Positions 27,024 to 35,368 of a stretch of 64,000 bases of DNA are shown here, in pieces. The notes under the pieces were generated by a model that searched no databases, was not told the DNA's origin, and saw only the letters and a program-made list of their open reading frames with translations. The DNA lies in NCBI RefSeq assembly GCF_020166435.1, contig NZ_JAINZP010000007.1, forward strand, positions 157,616-221,615, read 5' to 3'. How positions within the stretch are numbered: position 1 is the stretch's first letter; each line of letters starts with the position of its first letter. The stretch is from Pectobacterium versatile. GTDB lineage: Bacteria > Pseudomonadota > Gammaproteobacteria > Enterobacterales > Enterobacteriaceae. The translations under genes and the position numbers were made by a program.

Positions 27024-28184
27024 ATGGTGTCCACTTCGCAGTCTATTTCCCCTCCACTATCACCGATTTTGCAAATGGCTCGGCGAGCCGCAGCGCGACG
27101 AGCCGAAGGGCATGATGTTATCGATCTGACATTAGGTGAGCCTGATTTCAGCGCGCCTGAGCATGTGATTAGTGCGGCGCATGAGGCACTCGCACAGCCG
27201 TTGACCTACTCACCGGCGAATGGTCTACCGCGCTTACGTCAGGCGATTCGGGCGCGGTTGCAGCAGGATCGTGGGCTAACGTATGGCGATGATCAGATTG
27301 CCGTTGGCTGTGGTGCAAAGCAGATTATCTTCAATGCGTTCCTCGCCACGCTACGGCCAGGGGATGAGGTCATCATTCCTGCACCCTATTGGGCAAGCTA
27401 CCCCGACATGGTGCGGATGTTTGGTGGCGTGCCGATTATCCTGCCAACGGAAACGCGGAACGGGTTTCGGCTGGAGCCGTCATCCCTTGCGGCAGCGCTG
27501 AGTGACCGTACACGCTGGCTGGTACTTAATGCGCCGGGAAATCCGTCGGGTGCCACTTATGAGCCAGCGACATTGCTGGCCTTCGCGGAAATTCTTCGTC
27601 AGCATCCTCAGGTGCGTGTGCTCTCGGACGATATCTATGCGCACATCCGCTTTGGTTCGGAGCCTTATGCCACGCTGGCGGCGGTGGCAGAGGATATGAG
27701 AGAGCGTACGCTAGTGGTTGATGGCGTTTCCAAAGCGTATGCCATGACGGGCTGGCGCGTGGGGTGGGGCTGCGGCTCGGCGGAATTGGTTCGGGCGATC
27801 ACATCGATACAATCGCAGAACTGTACGCAGACCAGCACGCTCAGCCAATTGGCGGCTATCGCTGCGTTGGAAGGGCCGCAGGATGGGTTGGCAGAACGAG
27901 CGGTAATCTATCGGCAGCGTCGCGACGCGGCGTTGACGGAGTTACGCCGTAGCCCATGTATCGACGTGATGACGCCCGATGGGGCTTTTTACCTGTTGCC
28001 GAAAATTCACGGTGTGCGTGACGATAATGCGTTGGCATTGCGCCTGCTTGATGCGGGCGTCGCGACGGTTCCTGGAAGCGCATTTGGTGTTCCGGGTCAC
28101 CTGCGTCTGTCTTTCGCTACCGATTTGGCAGTTTTGGTCGAAGGATGCAGACGGATTGTCACTGCGCTGGAGGCAAGCGAATGA
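27024..28184 (+). CDS. class I/II aminotransferase
   Basis: This 386-residue fold-type I PLP aminotransferase is like aspartate or aromatic aminotransferases: LTLGEPDFSAPEHV, NAPGNPSGATY, SDDIYAHIRF, and the PLP Lys in DGVSKAYAMTGWRVGWG. The conserved C-terminal Arg lies in HLRLSFA. Substrate specificity is not visible. Its stop overlaps the AEC transporter start by 4 nt, so the two are translationally coupled. Confidence 0.87.
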   Translation: MVSTSQSISPPLSPILQMARRAAARRAEGHDVIDLTLGEPDFSAPEHVISAAHEALAQPLTYSPANGLPRLRQAIRARLQQDRGLTYGDDQIAVGCGAKQIIFNAFLATLRPGDEVIIPAPYWASYPDMVRMFGGVPIILPTETRNGFRLEPSSLAAALSDRTRWLVLNAPGNPSGATYEPATLLAFAEILRQHPQVRVLSDDIYAHIRFGSEPYATLAAVAEDMRERTLVVDGVSKAYAMTGWRVGWGCGSAELVRAITSIQSQNCTQTSTLSQLAAIAALEGPQDGLAERAVIYRQRRDAALTELRRSPCIDVMTPDGAFYLLPKIHGVRDDNALALRLLDAGVATVPGSAFGVPGHLRLSFATDLAVLVEGCRRIVTALEASE

Positions 28185-29107
28185 TCGTCTCGCTCCTGCT
28201 GGCGCTGTTGCCTATCGTGCTACTGATCGTGTTGGGATCGTGGTTACGTCAGCACGCTTTTCTGACGGCGGCATTTTGGCCACAGGCTGAAAGGCTGGGC
28301 TATTACCTTCTGCTTCCCGCACTATTTCTGCATGGGCTGGCGACAGCGCGTCTGGATGGCGTGCCGGTAGCGGCGATGATCCTGACGCTGGTGTGCTCGA
28401 CACTGGCTGTCGCTGTCGGGCTGGTCGCAGTACGCCGCTGCTTTCCTGTTGATGATGCAGCGTTTACCTCGGTATTTCAGGGCGGTGTCCGTTTTAATAA
28501 CTACGTTGGCGTGTCTGCCGCTGCCGGGCTATTTGGTGCACACGGTGTGGCGCTTGCCGCCGTCGCGAACGCGGCAATTGTGCCGACGGTCAATATTCTT
28601 TGTGTCTTGATCTTCGCCCGCTACGGCAAGGCTGGGACGCCGTCATTCAAGAATATCGTGCGGCTGCTGGCGCTAAACCCGCTGGTGGTGGCCTGTGCCA
28701 TCGGCATTACTTTGCAGATTACCGGGTTAGGGTTGCCGCCGGGGATTGAACCAGTAATGAAATCATTGGGACAGGCGTCGCTGCCGCTTGGGCTGCTGTG
28801 CGTGGGCGCGGCGCTGGATTTCTCTGCCGCGCGCAGCTGGCTGCGTCCTGTAGTGATTGCATCATGCGCGAAATTTATTGCGATGCCGCTGGTGACGATC
28901 GTCGCCTGCCACCTCTTTGGTCTGTCTGGCCCCGCGGCGATTGCCGCACTGCTGTTTCAGGCGCTGCCGACGGCATCGTCGTCTTACATTATGGCTCGTC
29001 AACTGGGGGGCGATGCGCCATTGATGGCGGGCATCATTGCGGTTCAGACACTGGTGGCGGGCATTGCGCTGCCGATTGCCGTCCTTGGGCTGAGCGGACT
29101 GTTATAA
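28181..29107 (+). CDS. AEC-family transporter
   Basis: The 308-residue membrane protein has about ten helices and belongs to the auxin-efflux-carrier (AEC) family: N-terminal LPIVLLIVLGSWLRQ, central FQGGVRFNNYVGVSAAAGLFG, and C-terminal FQALPTASSSYIMARQLGGD. Bacterial AEC proteins move carboxylates such as malate or amino-acid derivatives. The ATG at 28181 overlaps the aminotransferase stop (ATGA). It is probably the exporter or uptake route for the aminotransferase product. Confidence 0.85.
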   Translation: MIVSLLLALLPIVLLIVLGSWLRQHAFLTAAFWPQAERLGYYLLLPALFLHGLATARLDGVPVAAMILTLVCSTLAVAVGLVAVRRCFPVDDAAFTSVFQGGVRFNNYVGVSAAAGLFGAHGVALAAVANAAIVPTVNILCVLIFARYGKAGTPSFKNIVRLLALNPLVVACAIGITLQITGLGLPPGIEPVMKSLGQASLPLGLLCVGAALDFSAARSWLRPVVIASCAKFIAMPLVTIVACHLFGLSGPAAIAALLFQALPTASSSYIMARQLGGDAPLMAGIIAVQTLVAGIALPIAVLGLSGLL

Positions 29108-29150
29108 ATTCCTCGAATGTTCTTTTTGTAACAATGCCTTGCTAACGGCA

Positions 29151-29440
29151 TCAGTCTTTCACGTTCAGCCAGTTTTCTTTGTCATGATGAAGGCAAAATT
29201 TTACTATTCCCCAGATGTGGCCAATAAAGTCCTACTCCAGTGATTTGATATGCCAAAACCATTCACTTTGGAAGCTCGTGTCGGTGATAAGGGGGACTTT
29301 CGTTTGCGGGGCGATGGCACTGGCAAGTGTGTCAAGAAAGGTATTTAACGCCTGATACTGGTGAGCGAAAGTGTTGCACCGTTTATCAACGCAGTGGTTG
29401 AATCAATAAGCGAATTTTGCCGATATTGATGTGTCGAAGT
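29151..29440 (-). pseudogene. IS4-family transposase fragment
   Basis: Reading the minus strand from about 29440 gives SLIDSTTALINGATLSLT, then ALNTFLDTLASAIAP, PLITDTSFQSEWFWHIKSLE, a TAG where IS4 transposases have Trp, and DFIGHIWG. This matches the central catalytic part of IS4-group transposases (the TDAGF...WF...DFVGRIR pattern). Both ends are missing and there is a nonsense codon, so it is a dead fragment. Confidence 0.65.
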
Positions 29441-29571
29441 TAAAGCATCACAGAAAAAAATCTGACATACTTTACTGACTGGCATAGGGTGATCTCATTG
29501 AGTTTTTTGGCGAAAATCAGTAGATCATAGAACTCTATGCCTGTCTCTTTTTCTGGGGATTCGTCAGCCTT

Positions 29572-29620
29572 CTGGGTAATAAAAAGCCGCCTTCTATGAA
29601 GGCGGCTTTTTATTACCCAG
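29572..29620. terminator. 49-bp perfect palindrome, bidirectional terminator
   Basis: The two 23-bp arms (29572-29594 and 29598-29620) are exact inverted copies around a TAT loop, with a GC core (GCCGCCTTC) flanked by A5 and T5 runs. It acts in both directions as an intrinsic terminator. The right arm runs into the last codons and stop of the minus-strand orphan gene, which is unusual. Confidence 0.75.
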
Positions 29621-30062
29621 CCATTAGCCAGAAAGAGACTAATGGTATTTTAACGTAAAATAATGTTTTATCTTTCGCTGGCCATAACTGAATATTAACA
29701 TCGTAATTTTGATATTTAATATTATCCAGAAGTAATGCATTCCCTCCAGGGTAATTATGAGGAGCATCGGCATTTCCTTCATAATAATTTATTTTTTCTA
29801 CAGCCCCACCATCAAAAGAAATGCTGGCTTCACCTTTTTTACTATTAGGGTCTTTATCGAGAAGGTTAATATCAAGGGTTGTATTAAAAGGAACGCTGTG
29901 AATATTCACGTCAATCGTGATGTTGGCGCTGAAATCGCTGATGGAATTGACGTTGATAGTACCACAATTATCCATGCTACCAAAAGAAAATAATTGCCAT
30001 GAAGCCGGTAATTTTTGACCTGTAGTTGCTGCTGTTCCTACAAAATCTGTAATTTTAGCCAT
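29613..30062 (-). CDS. orphan 149-residue protein
   Basis: I do not recognise this protein. It has no signal peptide, no membrane segment and no Cys cluster. It is rich in Asn, Asp, Ile and alternating hydrophobic residues (SANITIDVNIHSVPFNTTLD, VNIQLWPAKD), which suggests a beta-sandwich. It is AT-rich relative to the core genes, and a GGA-type ribosome-binding site precedes the ATG. It is flanked by an IS4 fragment on one side and pseudogenes on the other, in a region of mobile-element debris. It may be horizontally acquired. Confidence 0.65.
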   Translation of the reverse strand: MAKITDFVGTAATTGQKLPASWQLFSFGSMDNCGTINVNSISDFSANITIDVNIHSVPFNTTLDINLLDKDPNSKKGEASISFDGGAVEKINYYEGNADAPHNYPGGNALLLDNIKYQNYDVNIQLWPAKDKTLFYVKIPLVSFWLMAG

Positions 30063-30359
30063 TTTAATCCTCTATTGATTGTTTTTTATTAACGTCATAT
30101 GTCATTAAAACATAATAAATAGGTTGTAATGCTGGGATTTATTTGTTTTTTTGACGTGTCGTATTTATTGTTATTGTAATTCCCGACGTGTTCAATATGA
30201 TTTATGGATGAGGGTAATAAAGCATAGGCCAATTTAATTTCACAATGAATAATGCTTTTTTGTGTTTTTTAGTCAAATAATAATGGTTTTTTTAACTTAA
30301 ATTTATACCAAGTAATTTTTGACATAGTAGATCTCTTTGGGAGAATTTATTCTAAATGA
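30063..30359. other. AT-rich gap upstream of orphan gene
   Basis: No gene is recognised here. This AT-rich stretch presumably holds the promoter of the orphan gene at 29613-30062. Confidence 0.35.
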
Positions 30360-30581
30360 ATTTTTCAACGAGGTTGATGGCGATAATAGCGTACAGCTAA
30401 GGAATTACGGTAAGCAGGCCGATGCCGATGCTGTTATACATCCGATGTTTGACCTATCTATCTGATTAATAATCAACATAATGGCCTGCATCGGGGTAAT
30501 ATGTTTGAAGAATTTGGCAATGGCTGAGGCGAGGCGCGCCTTTTTGGTGTGGTTAGATGATTCGGTTGTCGTCGCTGTCAT
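30360..30581 (-). pseudogene. MFS transporter remnant
   Basis: From an ATG at 30581 the minus strand reads MTATTTESSNHTKKARLASA, then ITPMQAIMLIINQIDRSNIG, the start of an anion:cation-symporter-type major facilitator (NYxDRxNIG motif). The frame then breaks and resumes with NSIGIGLLTVIP, a stop, and LYAIIAINLVEK, which resembles the mid-protein TSVPYL-type helix of the same family. A large internal deletion plus a nonsense codon explain this. Confidence 0.6.
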
Positions 30582-30744
30582 TTTTTACACCTTGCGTAGG
30601 TAGGTTACAAAATTGTTATAAAAAATAAGTGAAAGGAATAACCACCCCACAGTAGTGGCGAAAATGAAGGTGGCACCCGCAATTTCAACTTCGGCCCCCG
30701 TACTTCACATTCAAAATTGTTACATTTCCTACGGGTGGTGTAAG

Positions 30745-30955
30745 AAACCTAAAAACGGCTTCTTCTTACGCATGGAGGGCTTTTTCAATGTCGCGACGCA
30801 TTCCCTAATCCTGATAGCGTCCCTGATGCTATTATCTTTCAGTTCAGTGAGGAAGGGATACAGCAGGTAGCCTATGAGGATACGGAACATTACCAAATCA
30901 CGCGTCTTTCCTGAACAACTCCGAGCGTATGTTACGTGAGCTAATGGTGGAGTAG
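30745..30955 (+). pseudogene. AAA-ATPase 3' remnant
   Basis: The fragment NGFFLRMEGFFNVAT and, in another frame, PDAIIFQFSEEGIQQVAYED, TEHYQITR, then after a further shift FLNNSERMLRELMVE and a stop, match the last part of predicted AAA-type ATPases of the COG3910 type (GFFLRAESFFNVA; EDTEHYQLTR-FLxxPExxL). At least two frame changes are needed, so it is a decayed remnant. Confidence 0.6.
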
Positions 30956-30970
30956 GGGCTAAAGAGCGAG

Positions 30971-31010
30971 GTCACTCAAGCAGGGATGGAACCGCCCCTG
31001 CTTGAGTGAC
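30971..31010. repeat. 15-bp perfect inverted repeat
   Basis: GTCACTCAAGCAGGG and its exact complement are separated by 10 nt, just beyond the stop of the metallo-hydrolase gene. Neither side has a U-tract, so it may be a Rho-dependent or stabilising hairpin rather than an intrinsic terminator. Confidence 0.6.
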
Positions 31011-31020
31011 GGCAAGGAGA

Positions 31021-32004
31021 TTATTGCGATAATCCTGCCACACTGTAATTCACTGGAAGCCAGCGATAGCCGTTGGTGGTGCCGTTACGTTCCAGACGCG
31101 TACCCACGTGGCCGATGCCGGGGAAGGGCAGATGAGCACCTGCAACCCAGTAACCCTGGCTGGCGGCGTCGGCCAGCGCCTTATTACGGGATTCCGTCGC
31201 CTGATCCATATTTGAGTCAAAGCTGATGGTGGTGTCTGGTAAGCTCATTTGCACCGCTTCCGCATGAATGATGTCTCCCCAGGCCAGCAGTTTTTTGCCT
31301 TCGCTCTCGATCAGAAAAGACGTGTGCCCTGGCGTATGTCCCGGACTCGGAATGGCGGTGATGCCGGGTAACAATGTTGCCTGCTGAGCCGGGAACGTTT
31401 TCAGCTTGTTCTCTTTACTAATAGCATCAAAGGTACTTTGCACGCGTTGAAACGCGGATTTTCTGTTCTCTGGTGCGTTCTTCAGGTTATCCGAGCTTAG
31501 CCAGAAGTCGGTTTCTGGCTGGCTGACATACACGGTGGCATTCGGGTAGCTGAGTTTCTTGTCCTGCACCAGACCGCCAAAATGGTCGCCGTGCAGGTGA
31601 GTCATCAAGACGGTATCGATCTGTTCAGGTTTGTAGCCCGCCGCAATCAGATTCGGCATTACTTTTCCCACCGTAGGGTTGCTCTGCTTGCCGTTGCCCG
31701 TATCTATTAAAATCAGGTGTTTCCCAGTATTGACCAAATAGGCGTTGATAGAGGTTTCCACCTGCGGCGTCAGCGATTTCTCTGCCAGCAGTTCGGTGAT
31801 TTTTTCCGGTGGGGTGCGCTGCAACAACTTATCCATCGGCATGGTGTTGGTGCCGTCAGACAGCGCGGTAATTTCAAACTGGCCCAGCATCATGCGGTAA
31901 TAGCCCGGCTGAGTTTTAATCTGCGCGATATCCTGTGCCTGAACAAATGCAGGCACGAACGTGCATGAGATGAGCAATAAGGCTAGAGGTTTCAATAACT
32001 TCAT
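31021..32004 (-). CDS. exported metallo-beta-lactamase-fold hydrolase
   Basis: The 327-residue precursor has a signal peptide (residues 1-23, VQA-QD) and the metallo-beta-lactamase dinuclear zinc motif THLHGDHFGG (HxHxDH). Further ligands lie in PSPGHTPGHTSF and in WGDIIHAE. Members of this group include periplasmic lactonases and other hydrolases. AHL-lactonase activity is possible, but export makes a cytoplasmic quorum-quenching role unlikely. It is divergent from queE and monocistronic. Confidence 0.85.
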   Translation of the reverse strand: MKLLKPLALLLISCTFVPAFVQAQDIAQIKTQPGYYRMMLGQFEITALSDGTNTMPMDKLLQRTPPEKITELLAEKSLTPQVETSINAYLVNTGKHLILIDTGNGKQSNPTVGKVMPNLIAAGYKPEQIDTVLMTHLHGDHFGGLVQDKKLSYPNATVYVSQPETDFWLSSDNLKNAPENRKSAFQRVQSTFDAISKENKLKTFPAQQATLLPGITAIPSPGHTPGHTSFLIESEGKKLLAWGDIIHAEAVQMSLPDTTISFDSNMDQATESRNKALADAASQGYWVAGAHLPFPGIGHVGTRLERNGTTNGYRWLPVNYSVAGLSQ

Positions 32005-32162
32005 TTATTTTTGTCCTTGTTAATAATGAAAGCAGGCGAAATCGTAACAACAGATTGATTATTGACGCATGGGGCGAATTACTCAACCGTCCCACGGTTT
32101 GGCGTGTTCCCGCTGAGTTTTCCACGGCGCAGCCGCCCACCTGCAACGCGAATGATTTAGGG

Positions 32163-32168
32163 TATAAT
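32163..32168 (+). promoter_or_regulatory. -10 box of queE promoter
   Basis: A consensus TATAAT hexamer lies 33 bp before the queE ATG. No good -35 match is seen 17 bp upstream. Confidence 0.45.
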
Positions 32169-32200
32169 GTGTTTTTTAAGTGAACGAGACAGTGAAAAAC

Positions 32201-32872
32201 ATGCAGTACCCGATTAATGAAATGTTCCAGACGTTACAGGGTGAAGGCTATTTTACCGGGGTTCCGGCGGTGTTTGTGCGCCTGCAAGGGTGCCCAGTAG
32301 GCTGTAGCTGGTGCGATACCAAACATACCTGGGACAAACTGGCAGAGCGGGAAACCTCATTGGATCAGGTGCTGGTAAAAACGGAAGAAAGCGATGCCTG
32401 GGGAGCGGCGAGCGCGGATGACATTCTGGCGCTGATGGTGCAGCAAGGCTACACGGCACGCCACATTGTGATCACCGGTGGTGAACCCTGCATCCACGAT
32501 TTAGCACCGCTAACGCTACAGTTGGAAAAACAGGGTTTCAGCTGCCAGATCGAAACCAGCGGCACTCACGAGGTGCGCTGTTCGCCCAAAACCTGGGTGA
32601 CGGTATCGCCGAAGGTGAATATGCGCGGCGGTATGAAGGTGCTCGATCAGGCGTTGCAACGGGCGGATGAGATTAAACATCCGGTGGCGCGTGAACGTGA
32701 TATTGAAGCGTTGGATGCGTTGCTGGCGCGGCTTGATGATGATAAACCGCGTATTGTGGCGCTACAGCCGATCAGTCAGAAAGAGGATGCGACCAAACTG
32801 TGCATCGCGACCTGCATCGCCCGTAACTGGCGGCTTTCCATGCAGACGCATAAATACCTGAATATTGCCTGA
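32201..32872 (+). CDS. queE: 7-carboxy-7-deazaguanine synthase
   Basis: This 223-residue radical-SAM enzyme converts 6-carboxy-tetrahydropterin to 7-carboxy-7-deazaguanine in queuosine/preQ0 synthesis. It carries the SAM cluster motif CPVGCSWC (C-x3-C-x2-C) near residue 30 and ITGGEPC. The ATG at 32201 (MQYPINEMFQTLQGEGYF) matches E. coli QueE exactly in form; a GTG seven codons upstream is not needed. It is convergent with queD, the preceding pathway enzyme. Confidence 0.94.
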   Translation: MQYPINEMFQTLQGEGYFTGVPAVFVRLQGCPVGCSWCDTKHTWDKLAERETSLDQVLVKTEESDAWGAASADDILALMVQQGYTARHIVITGGEPCIHDLAPLTLQLEKQGFSCQIETSGTHEVRCSPKTWVTVSPKVNMRGGMKVLDQALQRADEIKHPVARERDIEALDALLARLDDDKPRIVALQPISQKEDATKLCIATCIARNWRLSMQTHKYLNIA

Positions 32873-32893
32873 TATGTATCGACTGCTAGTAGC

Positions 32894-32918
32894 GGCGTGA
32901 GAGAGGAATGCTCACGCC
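32894..32918. terminator. hairpin between queE and queD
   Basis: A GGCGTGAG/CTCACGCC stem with a 9-nt loop lies between the convergent queE and queD genes. It lacks a strong U-tract. Confidence 0.45.
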
Positions 32919-32943
32919 AGACTACAGCACCACCACTTCTTTG

Positions 32944-33306
32944 TTACTCGCCTTTATAGACGCAGCCGGCGGTGCAGGTTTCTTTCACCATTACGGCGCT
33001 GAGCAGCGGTAATGTCGGCTTTAACTGCTGCCAGATCCAGTGCGCGAGCACTTCGCTGGTCGGGTTTTCCAGACCGGGGATCTCATTCAGATAGTGATGA
33101 TCCAACCGTTCCCATGTGGGCTTGAAGGCAGCTTTCAGTTCTGAGAAATCCATCACCCAACCGGTATACGGATCTACTTCACCGGTAATTTCCAGCCTCA
33201 CCATGAAAGAGTGCCCATGCAGTCGCCCGCATTTGTGACCGTCTGGTACGTGCGGCAAATGATGCGCGGCTTCAAACTGAAAATCTTTAAATAGCGTAGT
33301 GACCAT
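32944..33306 (-). CDS. queD: 6-carboxytetrahydropterin synthase
   Basis: The 120-residue QueD makes 6-carboxy-5,6,7,8-tetrahydropterin from dihydroneopterin triphosphate, the step before QueE. It shows the zinc His and catalytic Cys in [20 protein letters not shown], followed by the [15 protein letters not shown] segment. The length is normal. No preQ1 riboswitch fold was seen upstream; a short GTTCTGAAA/TTTCAGAAC hairpin lies there instead. Confidence 0.94.
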   Translation of the reverse strand: MVTTLFKDFQFEAAHHLPHVPDGHKCGRLHGHSFMVRLEITGEVDPYTGWVMDFSELKAAFKPTWERLDHHYLNEIPGLENPTSEVLAHWIWQQLKPTLPLLSAVMVKETCTAGCVYKGE

Positions 33307-33467
33307 AGCGATGTTCCCGGTTTCGTTCTGAAAAAGGAGCTTTCAGAACAGAGTATGCAAAAAACCGTCGCATACTACCCGAAAGTGTCGCGTGAATCAC
33401 TTATCGCCTACTTCATTAGGCTATTTCATTTGCCTGGCTGCACCAATAATGCCTACTGGATCGACGA

Positions 33468-34802
33468 CTATTCTTCCAACTCCACGATTGCCACGTGATG
33501 CCAGCCTGATGGTAGCGGATCGGGGCGGTGGATCGTCATGTGGCTGGTGGTCAGGTTCACAACGCCACGGGCAAATAGCGCGGGCATGCCGCCTGGGTAA
33601 TGGTCGACACCGAAGGCGCGACCTGTCGCCGGATTGACCCGATACGCATTGTCCAGCCCCATACCCGTCGGGCGTTCTGGGTTACAAGGAGGGCGAACAT
33701 CGTACATGCCCTGTTCCGGTGAGTCGCTCTGCCGCTGTTCGAGATGCACGACATGGAAATGGATATCCCTAATGTAGCCTGCGGGCGTGCTGTGCAGGTT
33801 AATCGCTCCCTCGCTGATCCCTGCGATCTGAGAAAATTGCACTGCCTCGATCCGGCCTGGTTCGATGGCGGGATCGCGATAGCGCACGGAGATAAAGATC
33901 GGATCGGCTTTGCCCCAATGGCAGGGATGTGCAGCAACGCACTGGAACGTGATGTTGCTGAACTGTAGACGTCGGAACGCGCCACCATCGCGCGAGATCA
34001 GGCCGATCGCACGGTTGGTATCGTAAATGGCGCAGTTGCTGACGGAAATATCTTCAATGTCGGCAAAGGTTTCGGTGCCGATCTTCAGAGCGCAGCTTTT
34101 GGAGCGCAGCAGGCAATTGCTGATGACCACCTGCTGTACCTTCCGTTGCAGGTGGGGGGGCTTGTGGGTAGTTTTGATACAGAGCGCATCGTCGGCAGCG
34201 CTCAGAGAGCAGTTGCTGATTTGCACTTGCTGGCAGCTATCAAGATCCAGCGCGTCGGTATTTGCCATGCTCAGATCGTTATCAATCGTCAACCGCTCGA
34301 CGATGATCTGACGGCAACTGACCAGATGCACGGTCCACATCGGGGCGTGTTCAATCGTAAAATCACACAGGCGGACGTGCTCGCAATCCTCAAAGACCAC
34401 AACGCGTGGGCGATGCTGTGCAGGCAGGCGATAGCCCTGATCGTCGGGTTCCGCAGAGAAATAGGCGCCGGCATTTCCCATGATCTTACCCTGACCACAG
34501 ATCGTGATATTGCGTTGTTGGTAGGCATAAAGAAATGCACGGTGCGACAGCTCGGCCATGCTGATCGTCGTGGCCTGCGCAAACTGTTCATAGTCACCGC
34601 TGACGATGAGCTCAGCGCCCGCCTCCAATTGCAGACAAAAATTGGAAGGTAGCAACAATCCCCCTAACAGATAGCGCCCCGGTTCCACCGTCAGGGTGCC
34701 GCCGCCCTGTGCCGCAATCCGATCGATAGCCTGCTGAAAGATGGCGGTATCCGGCGTGATGCCGTCGGCAGCGGGGGAGTATGACTGAATAGAGTGCTTC
34801 AT
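33468..34802 (-). CDS. intracellular GH28-like (pectinase-family) protein
   Basis: This 444-residue right-handed beta-helix protein is of the polygalacturonase family: PGRYLLGGLLLPSNFCLQLE, then NTDALDLDSC (residues 181-190) and AADDALCIK (201-209), which supply the NTD and DD catalytic motifs. The expected GHG motif is replaced by the sequence around SKSCALKIGTET, and RIK by NRAIGLISR, so the activity may differ from a normal polygalacturonase. There is no signal peptide, so it is cytoplasmic and probably acts on short imported oligogalacturonides or rhamnogalacturonan fragments. It is divergent from the TogB-like binding-protein gene. Confidence 0.82.
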   Translation of the reverse strand: MKHSIQSYSPAADGITPDTAIFQQAIDRIAAQGGGTLTVEPGRYLLGGLLLPSNFCLQLEAGAELIVSGDYEQFAQATTISMAELSHRAFLYAYQQRNITICGQGKIMGNAGAYFSAEPDDQGYRLPAQHRPRVVVFEDCEHVRLCDFTIEHAPMWTVHLVSCRQIIVERLTIDNDLSMANTDALDLDSCQQVQISNCSLSAADDALCIKTTHKPPHLQRKVQQVVISNCLLRSKSCALKIGTETFADIEDISVSNCAIYDTNRAIGLISRDGGAFRRLQFSNITFQCVAAHPCHWGKADPIFISVRYRDPAIEPGRIEAVQFSQIAGISEGAINLHSTPAGYIRDIHFHVVHLEQRQSDSPEQGMYDVRPPCNPERPTGMGLDNAYRVNPATGRAFGVDHYPGGMPALFARGVVNLTTSHMTIHRPDPLPSGWHHVAIVELEE

Positions 34803-35368
34803 CGCTTTATCCTATCTGATCGAGCCTGTTCCGATTGCAGCACGTTTGCGGGTTTTTAGCTGTGTCTGTCATGGTGAAATCTGCGGAGGTTGGAGCGGGC
34901 TTCACAGCGCACGGCGCGCGGCGTAAGGGAATGTGAAAGGCATAACGAAGAGGACGATGCGGCGCGTTATGCCGTGTGTGTTTCATCACACTTTTGCGCC
35001 GTTTTCTCGCTTTTGCCGCGCGCATGGCGTGGTTTTGTTGTTTTTGTGTTTCTTATTTGTGAATTAAATCTCTTTTTGGTGTGGTGCACCGGTTAATGAT
35101 GTGAGGCACCTCCCTGCCACATCACATAGGGCTCACACCGCGTGGTTGAAACGCCCGCTAACGTGGTGCGGTCATCAGCATTTCTTCCGTCAGCCCCGCA
35201 AATCACGCGTTTTCCCGCCGTGATGGCTAGCGCGATAAAACGGGTTCTGCCTATCTTGTCAGGGTCGAGAAATGGTTTGATTCACGGCTATGTACCTACC
35301 TGCTTTCTCATCTATATCGCCACACCAGTACGCCAGACACACACAATAATAATGTCGTTGGGGGAAAA
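34803..35368. other. divergent promoter region with inverted repeats
   Basis: The 566-bp gap has no gene. It contains an 8-bp inverted repeat GGCATAAC/GTTATGCC (about 34938-34973) and a second imperfect one, TGATGTGAGGCA / TGCCACATCA (about 35097-35126). Either could bind a regulator for the divergent GH28-like and TogB-like genes. I could not find a good KdgR box by eye. Confidence 0.45.

Noticed and set aside
33307..33390. preQ1 riboswitch upstream of queD
   Set aside because: Only a simple GTTCTGAAA hairpin is seen, without the preQ1 pseudoknot pattern; the queE leader is too short.
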